64,000 nt of DNA, taken from contig NZ_JAANOW010000002.1 in assembly GCF_011758805.1 (NCBI RefSeq), positions 558,001-622,000 on the forward strand, given 5' to 3'. The notes beneath the pieces are model-generated. The model was not told the origin of the DNA, ran no database searches, and saw only the letters and a list, made by a program, of their open reading frames with translations. Origin of the DNA: Mycolicibacterium fluoranthenivorans. Its GTDB lineage: Bacteria > Actinomycetota > Actinomycetes > Mycobacteriales > Mycobacteriaceae. Below are positions 1 through 8,995 of this stretch, piece after piece (positions within the stretch are counted from its first letter, which is position 1; every line of letters starts with the position of its first letter). A program made the position numbers and the translations under genes.

Positions 1-851
1 CTGCCGACCACATGGCGTCCACCGAAGATCAGGTCGGCGGTGTTCACCGCGATCGGGTCGGGTGCGGCGCCCACCACGACGAGTTGCCCACGTGGCCGCA
101 AACCACTGACCAGCGGCCCCATCGATGCGCCGCTGGCCGCGGTGGCGATGATGGCGGCGGCCCCGCCGAGGGCGGTCAGTGCCGCACCGGGATCCTCGGC
201 GGCGCTGTCGATGTAGAAGTCGGCGCCCAGTGTCTTTGCCAGGTCCGCTTTTTCGGGGCCACGGGCGATCGCGGCCACCCGGTAGCCGAGTTTGTGGGCA
301 TATTGCACGCCCAGATGACCCAGGCCGCCGATGCCTTGAACTCCAACCAGGGCGCCGGGTGCGGCGGACGTGGACCGCAAGGCGTTGAAGGTCGTCAGGC
401 CGGCGCACAGCAGGGGAGCGGCGAGGTGGGCGTCGATCCCGTCGGGGATGCGTACCAGTCCGGTGGCGCGGGCATGGACCACCTCGGCATAGCCGCCGTC
501 GGCGCTGGTCCCGGGTGTCGGCTGATCGAGACAGTTGACGAAATCGCCACGGCGGCAGAACTCGCATTCGTTGCATTGCCCGCCGAGGAAGCCGATGCCG
601 ACCCGGTCGCCGGGGGCCCAGGCATGTACCCCGTCGCCGACGGCGTCCACCACACCGACGATCTCGTGGCCGGGCACCACCGGCTGCTGCGGGTCGGGTC
701 GTTGTCCCTCGACGGCCAGCACGTCGCTGTGGCAGACCCCGCAGCTGAGCACCCGAACCCGGACCTCGCCGGCGGCGGGTTCGACCACCTCGCGCTCGAC
801 GAGTGCGAACTCGCGTTGCCCGGTGACTTGGAAGGCTTTGTAGGTAGCCAT
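1..851 (-). CDS. Zinc-dependent alcohol dehydrogenase (MDR family), 3' end beyond window
   Basis: Medium-chain NAD(P)-dependent alcohol dehydrogenase, expected in the cytoplasm. The frame runs from the ATG at 851 off the left edge, so 283 residues are visible. Catalytic zinc ligands appear as GVCHSD (C40, H41), GHEIVG (H62, E63) and C149. The structural-zinc cysteines are C93, C96, C99 and C107. The Rossmann motif GIGGLGHLG starts at about residue 173. The gene begins 14 bp after the stop of the SDR gene on the same strand, so the two dehydrogenases probably form one operon divergent from the HxlR regulator. The substrate cannot be told; an alcohol, aldehyde or quinone relay is inferred from the pairing. 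Confidence 0.9.
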   Translation of the reverse strand, partial: MATYKAFQVTGQREFALVEREVVEPAAGEVRVRVLSCGVCHSDVLAVEGQRPDPQQPVVPGHEIVGVVDAVGDGVHAWAPGDRVGIGFLGGQCNECEFCRRGDFVNCLDQPTPGTSADGGYAEVVHARATGLVRIPDGIDAHLAAPLLCAGLTTFNALRSTSAAPGALVGVQGIGGLGHLGVQYAHKLGYRVAAIARGPEKADLAKTLGADFYIDSAAEDPGAALTALGGAAAIIATAASGASMGPLVSGLRPRGQLVVVGAAPDPIAVNTADLIFGGRHVVG

Positions 852-865
852 GTTTCGGATTCTTC

Positions 866-1543
866 CTAGGCGGCGGGGAAGAGGGGAGCGTGCACCTGGC
901 GGGTCAGGTCGTCGGCGAGCACTTCCGGCGCGCCGGCGACGATACCGTCGACGATCTGCCGGGCCACATCGGCCGGGTCGTTCTTCGGCACATCGAGATC
1001 TGCCGTCATATCGGTGTCGGTATAAGCCAGGTAGGCGCCGATGACGGTGGTGCCTTGCTGCTGCAGCTCCAGTCGCAGCGAGTTCGTTGCCGACCACAGC
1101 GCCGCCTTGGAGACGCCGTAGGAGCCGTAACCGGGCAGCCAGGACAGCACGGAGGCGATGTTGACGATGGTGGCCTGACGGCCGGCGAGCAGGGGGGCGA
1201 AAGCTTGGGTGACCCGCAGTGCGCCATAGAGATTGGTGTCCAGCACGGAACGGACGTCGTCGAGATCGTCCTGCAGCAGCGACGTGCCCCCGAGTACGCC
1301 GGCGTTGTTGACCACGATGGTGGCGTCGGCGGCGGTGTGCGCCAGCTGGGCGACCGACTCGGCGTCGGTGACATCGGCCTGGATCACCACCACGCGCGGA
1401 TCGTCGGACGTGCCCGGGCGCCGGCTGGTCGAGTACACCTTGGCTGCCCCGGCCTCCAACAGGGCGGCGACGATCGCCTTGCCCAAGCCTTGTTGCCCGC
1501 CGGTCACCAGAGCGGTTGCGCCGGCTACCTGAGTTCCTGTCAT
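866..1543 (-). CDS. SDR family NAD(P)-dependent oxidoreductase
   Basis: Classical short-chain dehydrogenase/reductase of 225 aa. The cofactor motif TGGQQGLG is at residues 14-21 and NNAG at 79-82. The catalytic triad is S131, Y142 and K146 (YGVSK). The frame stays open upstream, but the ATG at 1543 has a strong ribosome site (AAGGAGA) eight bases before it and begins the typical SDR N-terminus. First gene of a putative operon with the zinc alcohol dehydrogenase. Its promoter faces that of the HxlR-type regulator across about 75 bp holding a perfect inverted repeat, so redox- or electrophile-responsive control by that regulator is a reasonable inference. Confidence 0.9.
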   Translation of the reverse strand: MTGTQVAGATALVTGGQQGLGKAIVAALLEAGAAKVYSTSRRPGTSDDPRVVVIQADVTDAESVAQLAHTAADATIVVNNAGVLGGTSLLQDDLDDVRSVLDTNLYGALRVTQAFAPLLAGRQATIVNIASVLSWLPGYGSYGVSKAALWSATNSLRLELQQQGTTVIGAYLAYTDTDMTADLDVPKNDPADVARQIVDGIVAGAPEVLADDLTRQVHAPLFPAA

Positions 1544-1587
1544 GGTCTTCTCCTTCGCTTGTGCCCTCGTCAACGTAGCAGTGCTGA

Positions 1588-1602
1588 GTTGGAATTTCCA
1601 AC
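1588..1602. promoter_or_regulatory. Inverted-repeat operator candidate for HxlR regulator
   Basis: GTTGGAA-T-TTCCAAC is a perfect 7-bp inverted repeat around one central base, in the divergent gap between the SDR gene and the HxlR gene. It ends five bases before a TAGAAT (1607-1612) that resembles a -10 box for the HxlR gene. Autorepression plus control of the SDR/ADH pair is inferred. Confidence 0.55.
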
Positions 1603-1619
1603 CTAGGTAGAATGTGACG

Positions 1620-2069
1620 ATGCGCACCGATTCGTGGATCGACAATCCCTGCCCGATCGCCCGCACCATGGCCGTCCTGGGACAGCGGTGGGCGGTGCTG
1701 ATCATCCGTGAGGCGCTGCTGGGCCGGTCACGATTCTCCGAGTTCAAGGAGCGGCTCGGGATCGCCTCGGATGTCCTCAGCACCCGGTTGTCCGAGCTGG
1801 TCGACGCCGGAATCCTCCAGGTGGTCGACTATCAGGAACCGGGCGACCGCACCCGCAGCCGATATCTGCTCACCGAGGCCGGGCATGATCTGATCCCCGT
1901 CCTGGCCGCCATCGGCCAGTGGGGTCACCGTCATCTGGCCCGCGAGCACAGCAGCGCGTACCGGTTCGTCGAAGCCGAGACCGGCGAATCCGTGGCCATC
2001 GGCTTCCGCCGCCGCGACGGGAGCAAGGTGCCCACCGGCGCGGTGTCGCTGGTGGCGCCCGGCGCTTAG
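1620..2069 (+). CDS. HxlR family winged-helix transcriptional regulator
   Basis: DNA-binding regulator of 149 aa with the HxlR/DUF24 winged helix over roughly residues 10-105, including NPCPIARTMAVLGQRW and a conserved N-terminal cysteine (C11) typical of redox- or aldehyde-sensing members. A GTG at 1614 is also in frame, but TAGAAT at 1607-1612 would place transcription start at about 1619-1620, so the ATG at 1620 is favoured as a leaderless start, common in mycobacteria. The C-terminal 45 residues extend past the core domain. It is divergent from the SDR/ADH operon, which it likely controls through the inverted repeat at 1588-1602. Confidence 0.85.
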   Translation: MRTDSWIDNPCPIARTMAVLGQRWAVLIIREALLGRSRFSEFKERLGIASDVLSTRLSELVDAGILQVVDYQEPGDRTRSRYLLTEAGHDLIPVLAAIGQWGHRHLAREHSSAYRFVEAETGESVAIGFRRRDGSKVPTGAVSLVAPGA

Positions 2070-4081
2070 AAGCGGCCGCCGCCCCCGCCGAACGAACCGC
2101 CCGAGCTGCCGGACCCGCCGAACGACGTCGAGCTCCAGCCCCCGCCGACGCTGCCGCCGATCCCGCCGCGCAGGGCCCCGGACAGGATGTTGCCGATGAT
2201 GATGCCGCCCAGTACGGCACCGGAATTCGAGCTGCCGCCGCCGTATCCGCTGTAGTGCCGCTGCGCGGCGGCGACATCCTGGTTGGCCAGCGACTGGGCC
2301 TGCCCGGCCAGCGACGCCGCGCCGTTGGCGTATTGGATGGCCACCGAAAGACTCCCGGCGATGTTCTCGGCCTGCTTGTCCTGGGCGGCCTGCAGCTGGC
2401 GCACCGCCTCGGCGAGTTTGGTGCGCGCCTCGGGGCCGATGCTGCCGCGGCGGGTGTCGATGAAATCCGAGACACCGCGGACCCGCGACTGCGCACTGAA
2501 CAGGGCTTGGTCGTAGGCGCGGCGCAACCGTTCGGCCGTTTCGCGTTCCTCGGTCACCGCGTCCAGCAGCCGGTCCAGGTCGGCGTCGGCGGCACTGAGA
2601 TCGGTGAAGGCACCCAGCGGGTCGGTGCTGCCCGTGCCCTGTGCGGCCGCCACCGCCTTTACGGCGGCGTCGCGTGCAGCGCTCAGGGCGGCGGCCTGGC
2701 TCAGATTGCCTTGGGCCAGCTGGGTACCGGCGGCGTTGATGCCGTTCTGGATATCGGCGATCGCGGCGGGCAGTGCCGCGGTGGCCCGGTTGATATCGGT
2801 GGCGGCGCTGTCGACGGCGTCGAGCAGCGTGCGTGCCTGGCCCAGTGCGGACTCGGCGGCCCGTATCGAATCCACCAGCCCGGCCTGGCTACCCACCGGC
2901 CGCGCCACCAGACTGCGTGCGTTGGTGATGTTCTGGTCGGCGAAAGCCACCCGCTGCTTGGCGGTTTCGACATTGCCGGCGACCGAGGTCAGGGCGGCAT
3001 CGGCGAACTGCTGGTGCAGGCCGGCCAGGGTCTGCTCCGACGGCGCGAGGCGCGCGGTGAGGTCGACCACCTGCTGGGTCAGGGCGTCCAGCCGTTCGGG
3101 TGCGTTGATCACCAGATCACGCAGCGCAGCGAAGGCTTCGCGCTGGGTTTCCAGTTCGCGGTCGGCCTTCGCGGCGGCCACCACCACCCGGGTCAGCAGA
3201 TCGCGGCGCTGCGCGGGCGTCTCGGGCACCGTGTCGTCGAGGATCTGGCGGACGTTGAAGGCCTGCGCCAGCGTCGTTTTCGCCGCTTCGACCGCGGTGA
3301 CGAACGGGGTGGTGTCCTTCTCGCCGAACTCCTCGATTGCCAGCGTCAGTTCGTTGTCGCTGGTGCGTACTGCGTTGTCGACTTCCACAACGATCGAGCG
3401 GGACAGGTCGTCCAGAGTGTCCAGCGGCATGGCGGCCAGGGCATTCGGATCGGTCGGGTCGGCGCGCTGGGCGGCCGCCAGATCCGCCGCGCGGCGCTTG
3501 CGCCGACGGTGTCGTTGCCACAGCACCAGGATCACCACCGCCAATGCGATCACCGCGAGGATGGCCAGCAGGCCCACCCAGTTCATCTCCGTGTTCGAGG
3601 AGGAAGACGGAGCTGCGGAGGCGTTCGTGTCGAGCCCCTCGGCCGCGCTGACGGCCGCCTGGGCCCAGTCGCCGCCACGCAGCGCGGGCTCGATCTTGTT
3701 GCGCCGCAAACTGTTCGCCTCGGCGTTGCTGGCGGCCACACCGCCGGCCAGGAACGCATACGCCCGGTCGGTGGTGGCGACCGCCAGCAGTGCGTCGTAG
3801 GTGCCCAGGTCGCTGGCGGCCAGGGTGGCCCGGGCCCACGGCTCGGCGTCCTGGCCGGAGAAGGTGTCCACGTACACCACCCACAGCCGGACATGCCGGT
3901 CGGCGTAGAGCTTGTCGACGGCCTGGGTCACCCGATCGAGGTCCTGGCCGCTGAGCGCGTTCGCCTTGTCCACGATTTGGGTGGACAGCCGGAACGGCGG
4001 CTCGGCTCCCGCATGTGGAGCCACCAGCAGGCTGACGGACAACACCGCGAAGATCACGCTGAACAGGCGGGGGAGGCGCAT
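2066..4081 (-). CDS. TPM-domain membrane protein (Rv2345-like)
   Basis: Membrane-anchored protein of 671 aa with an N-terminal signal peptide (MRLPRLFSVIFAVLSVSLLV, then PHAGA). An extracytoplasmic TPM (Psb32/TLP18.3/MOLO-1) domain follows over about residues 30-150. One membrane helix lies near 170-190 ahead of a basic stop-transfer RHRRRKRR. A long alanine-rich, probably coiled-coil region follows, and the tail is rich in Gly, Ser and Phe, ending in GGGGGRF. The frame continues upstream of 4081, but that stretch overlaps dgt and lacks a signal sequence. Position divergent to dgt and dnaG matches Rv2345 in M. tuberculosis. Function is unknown; TPM proteins are tied to membrane protein quality control. 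The last four bases overlap the HxlR gene tail to tail. Confidence 0.85.
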   Translation of the reverse strand: MRLPRLFSVIFAVLSVSLLVAPHAGAEPPFRLSTQIVDKANALSGQDLDRVTQAVDKLYADRHVRLWVVYVDTFSGQDAEPWARATLAASDLGTYDALLAVATTDRAYAFLAGGVAASNAEANSLRRNKIEPALRGGDWAQAAVSAAEGLDTNASAAPSSSSNTEMNWVGLLAILAVIALAVVILVLWQRHRRRKRRAADLAAAQRADPTDPNALAAMPLDTLDDLSRSIVVEVDNAVRTSDNELTLAIEEFGEKDTTPFVTAVEAAKTTLAQAFNVRQILDDTVPETPAQRRDLLTRVVVAAAKADRELETQREAFAALRDLVINAPERLDALTQQVVDLTARLAPSEQTLAGLHQQFADAALTSVAGNVETAKQRVAFADQNITNARSLVARPVGSQAGLVDSIRAAESALGQARTLLDAVDSAATDINRATAALPAAIADIQNGINAAGTQLAQGNLSQAAALSAARDAAVKAVAAAQGTGSTDPLGAFTDLSAADADLDRLLDAVTEERETAERLRRAYDQALFSAQSRVRGVSDFIDTRRGSIGPEARTKLAEAVRQLQAAQDKQAENIAGSLSVAIQYANGAASLAGQAQSLANQDVAAAQRHYSGYGGGSSNSGAVLGGIIIGNILSGALRGGIGGSVGGGWSSTSFGGSGSSGGSFGGGGGRF

Positions 4082-4113
4082 GTCCGCAAATCTAGCTGGC
4101 AGACTGTCCGTTA

Positions 4114-5385
4114 GTGGGCACCGCGACCGATACCTATACCGACCTCGACAGGCAGCGCCTGGTGATCGAGGCACCCAAGGCTGCCGCGCTGCCCGGAACC
4201 GGCTCCGAACACCGCACCGACTTCGCCCGGGACCGGGCCCGGGTGCTGCACTGCGCCGCGCTGCGCCGCCTGGCCGACAAGACCCAGGTGGTCGGACCGC
4301 GGCAGGGCGACACCCCGCGCACCCGGCTGACCCATTCGCTGGAGGTCGCGCAGATCGGCCGCGGGATGGCCGTCGGACTGGGCTGCGACCCCGACCTGGT
4401 GGACCTGGCCGGGCTGGCTCATGACATCGGCCACCCGCCTTACGGGCACAACGGCGAGCGGGCACTCAACGAGATCGCCAAGGCGTTCGGAGGGTTCGAG
4501 GGCAATGCCCAGAACTTCCGCATCCTCACTCGGCTGGAGCCCAAAATTCTTGACGCGGGCGGCCATTCCGCGGGTTTGAACCTGACCCGCGCCGCACTGG
4601 ACGCGGTGATGAAATACCCGTGGTACCGCGCCGGCGGGCGGAAGAAGTTCGGTTTCTACGATGACGATGCCGAGGCCGCGACCTGGATGCGTGCCGGCGC
4701 GCCCGCCGAACGGACCTGCCTGGAGGCCCAGGTGATGGACTGGGCCGACGATGTCGCCTACTCCGTGCACGACGTCGAAGACGGGGTCATCTCGGGCCGC
4801 ATCGACCTTCGTGTGCTCGCCGACGACGACGCGGCCGACGCGCTGGCCCGCCTGGGGGCCGACGCCTTCCCGACGGTGACCCACGACGACCTGCTGGCCG
4901 CCGCGCAGCGGCTCTCGGAGATGCCGGTGGTGGCCGCGGTGGGCAAGTTCGACGGCACCTTGGCGGCGTCGGTCGGGCTCAAGAACATGACCAGTGAGCT
5001 GGTGGGAAGGTTCGCCAACGCGGCGATCAGCGAAACCCGGTCAATAGCCGGTGACGGCCCGCTGCGCCGCTATGACACCGATCTCGCGGTGCCGGCGCTG
5101 GTGCGCGCCGAGGTCGCGGTGCTCAAGATGCTGGCCCTGCAGTTCATCATGTCCGATCACCGGCATCTGCAGGTCCAGGCCGACCAGCGCACCCTGGTCG
5201 AAGAGGTCGCGCTGGTGTTGTGGGCGCAGGCACCCAGCAGCCTGGACCCGCAGTTCGCGCCCGAGTTCGCCGCCGCCGCCGACGACGGGGCACGGCTGCG
5301 GGTGGTGATCGACCAGATCGCGTCCTACACCGAGAGTCGGCTGGAGCGAGTGCACGAGGCACGTTCGCCCCGCCCTCTAGACTGA
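4114..5385 (+). CDS. dgt: Deoxyguanosinetriphosphate triphosphohydrolase-like protein
   Basis: HD-superfamily dNTP triphosphohydrolase of 423 aa, which removes tripolyphosphate from dNTPs and so limits the deoxynucleotide pool. Metal ligands are visible as H74 (THSLEVAQ), the H103-D104 doublet and H107 ([11 protein letters not shown]). The GTG at 4114 is chosen because the protein [10 protein letters not shown] matches the usual start of the mycobacterial family and only 32 bp separate it from the divergent TPM gene. The dnaG gene begins 5 bp after the stop, so dgt and dnaG are co-transcribed, the order seen in M. tuberculosis (Rv2344c-Rv2343c). Confidence 0.95.
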   Translation: MGTATDTYTDLDRQRLVIEAPKAAALPGTGSEHRTDFARDRARVLHCAALRRLADKTQVVGPRQGDTPRTRLTHSLEVAQIGRGMAVGLGCDPDLVDLAGLAHDIGHPPYGHNGERALNEIAKAFGGFEGNAQNFRILTRLEPKILDAGGHSAGLNLTRAALDAVMKYPWYRAGGRKKFGFYDDDAEAATWMRAGAPAERTCLEAQVMDWADDVAYSVHDVEDGVISGRIDLRVLADDDAADALARLGADAFPTVTHDDLLAAAQRLSEMPVVAAVGKFDGTLAASVGLKNMTSELVGRFANAAISETRSIAGDGPLRRYDTDLAVPALVRAEVAVLKMLALQFIMSDHRHLQVQADQRTLVEEVALVLWAQAPSSLDPQFAPEFAAAADDGARLRVVIDQIASYTESRLERVHEARSPRPLD

Positions 5386-5389
5386 CGCG

Positions 5390-7345
5390 ATGGCTGGTCC
5401 GGTGGGCAGGAGCGAAGCGACCCGGGGTAAAGGTGCGCGCATCCCCGATCGCGATATCGCCGCCATCCGCGAACGCGTGCGCATCGAGGAGATCGTCGGC
5501 GACTATGTCCAGTTGCGCCGCGCCGGGGTGGATTCGCTCAAGGGGTTGTGCCCCTTTCACGACGAGAAGTCACCGTCGTTTCATGTGCGCCCCAACCACG
5601 GCCACTTCCACTGCTTCGGCTGCGGTGAGGGCGGCGACGTCTACGCCTTCCTGCAGAAGATCGAGCATGTCAGCTTCGTCGAGGCGGTCGAACTCCTCGC
5701 CGACAAGGTCGGCTACACCGTCACCTACACCGGTTCGTCGACCACCAATGTGCAGCGCGACCGGGGCAGCCGCAGCAGGCTGATCGCCGCCAACGCCGCC
5801 GCGCAGGAGTTCTACGCCGAGGCGCTGCAGTCCGCGGAAGCCGAACCTGCCCGCCGGTATCTGATCGAGCGCAACTTCGATGCCGACGCGGCCAAGCGGT
5901 TCGGCTGCGGTTTCGCGCCGTCGGGCTGGGACACCTTGACAAAGCACTTGCTGCGCAAGGGATTCGAATTCAAGGAGCTGGAAGCGGCCGGGCTGTCTCG
6001 CGAGGGCCGGCGCGGTCCGATGGACCGTTTTCACCGGCGGTTGTTGTGGCCTATCCGGGTGTCGTCGGGGGAGACCATCGGCTTCGGTGCGCGCCGGCTG
6101 TTCGATGACGACCACATCGAAGCCAAGTACGTCAACACCTCCGAGACGGTGCTGTACAAGAAGTCGAATGTCTTGTTCGGGCTGGATCTGGCCAAGCGGG
6201 ATATCGCCAAGGGGCACCAGGCCGTCGTGGTCGAGGGCTACACCGACGTGATGGCGATGCATTTGGCCGGGGTAACCACCGCGGTGGCCGCATGTGGCAC
6301 CGCCTTCGGCGACGACCACCTGTCCATGTTGCGCCGACTCATGATGGACGACAACTTCTTTCGCGGTGAGCTCATCTACGTCTTCGACGGCGACGCGGCC
6401 GGCCGGGCCGCCGCGGTGAAGGCGTTCGAGGGGGAACAGAACCTGGCCGGCCAGTCGTTCGTGGCGGTGGCCGCCGACGGGATGGATCCGTGCGATCTGC
6501 GGCTGCGCTCCGGTGACGGGGCGTTGCGCGACCTGGTGGCCCGCCGGGCCCCACTGTTCGAATTCGCCATCCGCACCGCGCTCGGCGACCACAATCTCGA
6601 CAGCGCCGAGGGCCGGGTGGCGGCGCTGCGGCGCTGCGTGCCGATGGTGGCCGGGATCAAGGACCCCACCCTGCGCGACGAGTACGCCCGCCAGCTGGCC
6701 GGCTGGGTGGGCTGGGACAACGTCGCCCAGGTGCTCTCCCGGGTGCGCGAGGAGGCCGGGCGCAAGGGATCCGCCAAGGGGCGCGACGCCGGCCGGTCGC
6801 GGGGGTCCGCCGAACCGGTCCGACAGCGGCCCATGGTCACGGTCACCCGTCCCGATCCACGGGATCCGACCCTGCGCCCGCAGCGGGAGGCGCTCAAGGC
6901 GGCGCTGCAGTATCCGGGGCTGGCCGGTCCCGTCTTCGACACCCTCACCGCGGAGAGCTTCACCCATCCCGGCTATGCCGCCGTGCGCAAGGCCATCGCG
7001 GACGCGGGCGGCATGTCGGCCGGCTTGTCCGGCGCCCAGTGGATCGAGACGGTGCGCGATCTGCAGGATTCCCCCGAGGGCGCGAACCTGGTGAATGAGC
7101 TCGGTGTGGAGGCCATCCGGTTCGAGGACGACGAGAAGTTGGTCCGCTACGTCTCCGGGGTGCTCGCCCGCCTGCAGGAGGTGTCGGTGGGACGGCAGAT
7201 CGCCGAGGTCAAGTCCAAGCTGCAGCGGATGTCGCCGGTGGAGCACAGCGACGAATACCACGCGTTGTTCGGTGACCTGGTGGCCATGGAGACGTATCGC
7301 CGCAGCCTGTTGGAGCAGGCCAGCGGTGACGACATGACTGCGTGA
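5390..7345 (+). CDS. dnaG: DNA primase
   Basis: Replicative primase of 651 aa that makes RNA primers at the fork. The N-terminal CHC2 zinc finger has ligands C54, H57, C75 and C78. The catalytic TOPRIM core has EGYTDVMA at 282-289 and the acidic pair D333/D335 (VFDGDAAG). The C-terminal 200 residues are the helical region that binds DnaB helicase, preceded by a charged linker of about residues 455-500. Length is usual for actinobacterial DnaG. The ATG at 5390 lies 5 bp after dgt. Confidence 0.97.
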   Translation: MAGPVGRSEATRGKGARIPDRDIAAIRERVRIEEIVGDYVQLRRAGVDSLKGLCPFHDEKSPSFHVRPNHGHFHCFGCGEGGDVYAFLQKIEHVSFVEAVELLADKVGYTVTYTGSSTTNVQRDRGSRSRLIAANAAAQEFYAEALQSAEAEPARRYLIERNFDADAAKRFGCGFAPSGWDTLTKHLLRKGFEFKELEAAGLSREGRRGPMDRFHRRLLWPIRVSSGETIGFGARRLFDDDHIEAKYVNTSETVLYKKSNVLFGLDLAKRDIAKGHQAVVVEGYTDVMAMHLAGVTTAVAACGTAFGDDHLSMLRRLMMDDNFFRGELIYVFDGDAAGRAAAVKAFEGEQNLAGQSFVAVAADGMDPCDLRLRSGDGALRDLVARRAPLFEFAIRTALGDHNLDSAEGRVAALRRCVPMVAGIKDPTLRDEYARQLAGWVGWDNVAQVLSRVREEAGRKGSAKGRDAGRSRGSAEPVRQRPMVTVTRPDPRDPTLRPQREALKAALQYPGLAGPVFDTLTAESFTHPGYAAVRKAIADAGGMSAGLSGAQWIETVRDLQDSPEGANLVNELGVEAIRFEDDEKLVRYVSGVLARLQEVSVGRQIAEVKSKLQRMSPVEHSDEYHALFGDLVAMETYRRSLLEQASGDDMTA

Positions 7346-7401
7346 ACAGACGTCGCACGCTATGGTGAGTCGACCGATGAAGCCACGAGAAAGGCACCCC
7401 G

Positions 7402-7692
7402 GTGAACACTTCAGCTAGGCGTGTGGTCCTGGTGGGCGCGTTTGCGGTGGCCGCCGCCGCGGCACCGCTGGTGGCATTCTCGGCCGCCGGATCCCAGAGC
7501 TCGGTGCAGGCCCAGCCTGCATGCCTGGCGTGGTTCGGGAACAAAGAGGACGGCAAGTGCCTGTCCTACTCGAACTCCGGTGGCAGCGGCGGGGGCCTCG
7601 GTTTCGGCAGCCCGGGCATCTCCGTGGGCAGCAACGGCATCAATTCCGGCCCGCTGCTCCCGGGTCAGACCTGGAACGTCCCGATGGGCTAA
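7402..7692 (+). CDS. Small secreted glycine-rich protein (Rv2342-like)
   Basis: A 96-aa protein with a GTG start, an N-terminal signal peptide (MNTSARRVVLVGAFAVAAAA, cleavage expected near residues 28-38), two cysteines (C41, C53) that may form a disulfide, and a glycine/serine-rich tail ending in WNVPMG. It follows dnaG as Rv2342 does in M. tuberculosis, with AGAAAGG nine bases before the start. No catalytic motif is visible and its role is unknown. The stop overlaps the stop of the opposing YtxH-like gene by 4 bp. Confidence 0.8.
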   Translation: MNTSARRVVLVGAFAVAAAAAPLVAFSAAGSQSSVQAQPACLAWFGNKEDGKCLSYSNSGGSGGGLGFGSPGISVGSNGINSGPLLPGQTWNVPMG

Positions 7693-7949
7693 CGCCTCTC
7701 GGCGGTCTCGTCTTCGAGAGGTTCCAGCACGGTGGTCTCCGCATCGATCGCCGTCAGCTTCACCAACGCCGGATCGGGGGATACCCGGTCGGCCAGTTTT
7801 CGCCGCCCGGCGTCCAGCACGGCCTTGGTGGCCGGATTCTCGGTGACGGCCCGGTAGGTGCCGGCGATCTGTTCGTAGCGGCGTCGACCAGCCTTGGCAC
7901 CCAGTACGTAGCCGACCCCCAACACGAACACGATCCGGAACACGCGCAC
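7689..7949 (-). CDS. YtxH-like small membrane protein
   Basis: An 86-aa protein with one N-terminal hydrophobic segment (FRIVFVLGVGYVLGAKAG) followed by the basic GRRRYEQIAGTYRAV pattern typical of YtxH-like actinobacterial proteins. The rest is helical and charged and probably cytoplasmic. It converges on the secreted protein gene with a 4-bp overlap. The function of this family is not established; a membrane-associated stress role is only suggested by Bacillus YtxH. Confidence 0.7.
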   Translation of the reverse strand: MRVFRIVFVLGVGYVLGAKAGRRRYEQIAGTYRAVTENPATKAVLDAGRRKLADRVSPDPALVKLTAIDAETTVLEPLEDETAERR

Positions 7950-8088
7950 TCCCTCCCCGGGTCACAGCAGAACGCTCACCATCCTGCCTCACGCAGCTGA
8001 GAGTTGGTCGACGGGCGTGCGGAAACGGCTCTGACATGGCGATTCGGGTCGCACGGCCCATATGCGCTAGAGTCTGTCTTCGGTTCAT

Positions 8089-8164
8089 TCCCCTGTAGCT
8101 CAATTGGCAGAGCTTCCGACTGTTAATCGGACGGTTGATGGTTCGAGTCCATCCGGGGGAGCCA
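8089..8164 (+). tRNA. tRNA-Asn (GTT)
   Basis: Complete cloverleaf. The acceptor arm TCCCCTG pairs with CGGGGGA, the anticodon loop is CTGTTAA with anticodon GTT, and the T arm contains GTTCGAGTC. The discriminator base is G and CCA is encoded (8162-8164). A strong terminator hairpin follows within three bases. Confidence 0.97.
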
Positions 8165-8166
8165 GC

Positions 8167-8192
8167 AAGGCCAGCGCGAATGCGCTGGCCTT
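8167..8192 (+). terminator. Intrinsic terminator after tRNA-Asn
   Basis: AAGGCCAGCGC-GAAT-GCGCTGGCCTT is a perfect 11-bp stem with a four-base loop, followed by a short T-containing tail (TTCGTGCTTT). It would end the tRNA transcript and may also serve the cutinase transcript arriving from the other strand. Confidence 0.8.
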
Positions 8193-8219
8193 CGTGCTTT
8201 GTAGGGGTGGTCGACCGGC

Positions 8220-8897
8220 CTACACCAGCCGGCCCGCAGCCTTGGACGCTGCCGTGGCGACCAAGCCGTTGAGCGGGTAGAGGGCATGGGCCAGCGACGA
8301 GAGGAACGATCCCGGCGAGCCGTCGCAGATGCTGTCCCCGGGTGCGCACAGATCCAGTGACTTACCGTTGTACAGCGGTGAGATGTTCGCGGGCGGGGCC
8401 CCGAACCCGCCCAGCAGCTCGGCCGTCGGCTTACCGAACAGCACGATCCCGGCGACGTGGTTGTGCACCTCGGCGGGGATGTCCGCGGTGGTGGCATAGG
8501 CGGCCACGGCGGCGCCCTGCGAGTATCCGCCGAGCAGGAGCTTGGTGTTCGGGCAGTTCGCGGCCATCGCCTGAAGATGTGAGGTGGTGTCGTGGACACC
8601 GTCGAACATCGTGGACGGGAAGACCGCTTTATTGCCGAAATCGCCGGTGGCCGCATAGTTCACCGGGTAGACGCCGATGGATTTGCCCGGGAGTTGACCG
8701 CGCAACGTATCGATGAACGCCTGGCCCACGGTGCCGACACCAGGCGGCTCATCGCTGCCGCGGGCGAACACCACCTCGGCATCGGGGCACGGGTCCGCGG
8801 AGGCGATCGGGGCGGCACCGGTTGCCAGCGTCGCAGCGCCCACCGTGCCGACAACGACCAACGGGCCGACCAACCGGCGTAAATGACGAAAACCCAT
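8220..8897 (-). CDS. Secreted cutinase family protein
   Basis: Serine esterase of the cutinase (alpha/beta hydrolase) family, 225 aa, exported by an N-terminal signal peptide ending near IASA (31-34). The catalytic Ser is S126 in GGYSQGA, Asp is D188 (APGDSIC) and His is H204 (SLAHALY). Cysteines C37/C115 and C184/C191 match the two conserved disulfides. Mycobacterial cutinase-like proteins (Culp) hydrolyse lipid esters, phospholipids or Tweens rather than plant cutin. It lies convergent to tRNA-Asn and divergent from the LppQ-like gene. Confidence 0.93.
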   Translation of the reverse strand: MGFRHLRRLVGPLVVVGTVGAATLATGAAPIASADPCPDAEVVFARGSDEPPGVGTVGQAFIDTLRGQLPGKSIGVYPVNYAATGDFGNKAVFPSTMFDGVHDTTSHLQAMAANCPNTKLLLGGYSQGAAVAAYATTADIPAEVHNHVAGIVLFGKPTAELLGGFGAPPANISPLYNGKSLDLCAPGDSICDGSPGSFLSSLAHALYPLNGLVATAASKAAGRLV

Positions 8898-8995
8898 GTG
8901 GCCGATGCTACTCGCAGCGTTCGCTGCGCAGACCGGCGCGACAGGTGCCCCGCGGCGACCGGGGGAGCATCTCAGCGCTCCGTAAGCTCGTACTC

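Noticed and set aside
1919..4114. A 731-codon open frame antisense to the TPM-domain gene
   Set aside because: Its composition (Arg/Gly/Gln/His-rich, no motif) is typical of a high-GC shadow, whereas the minus strand encodes a signal peptide, a TPM domain and a membrane helix.
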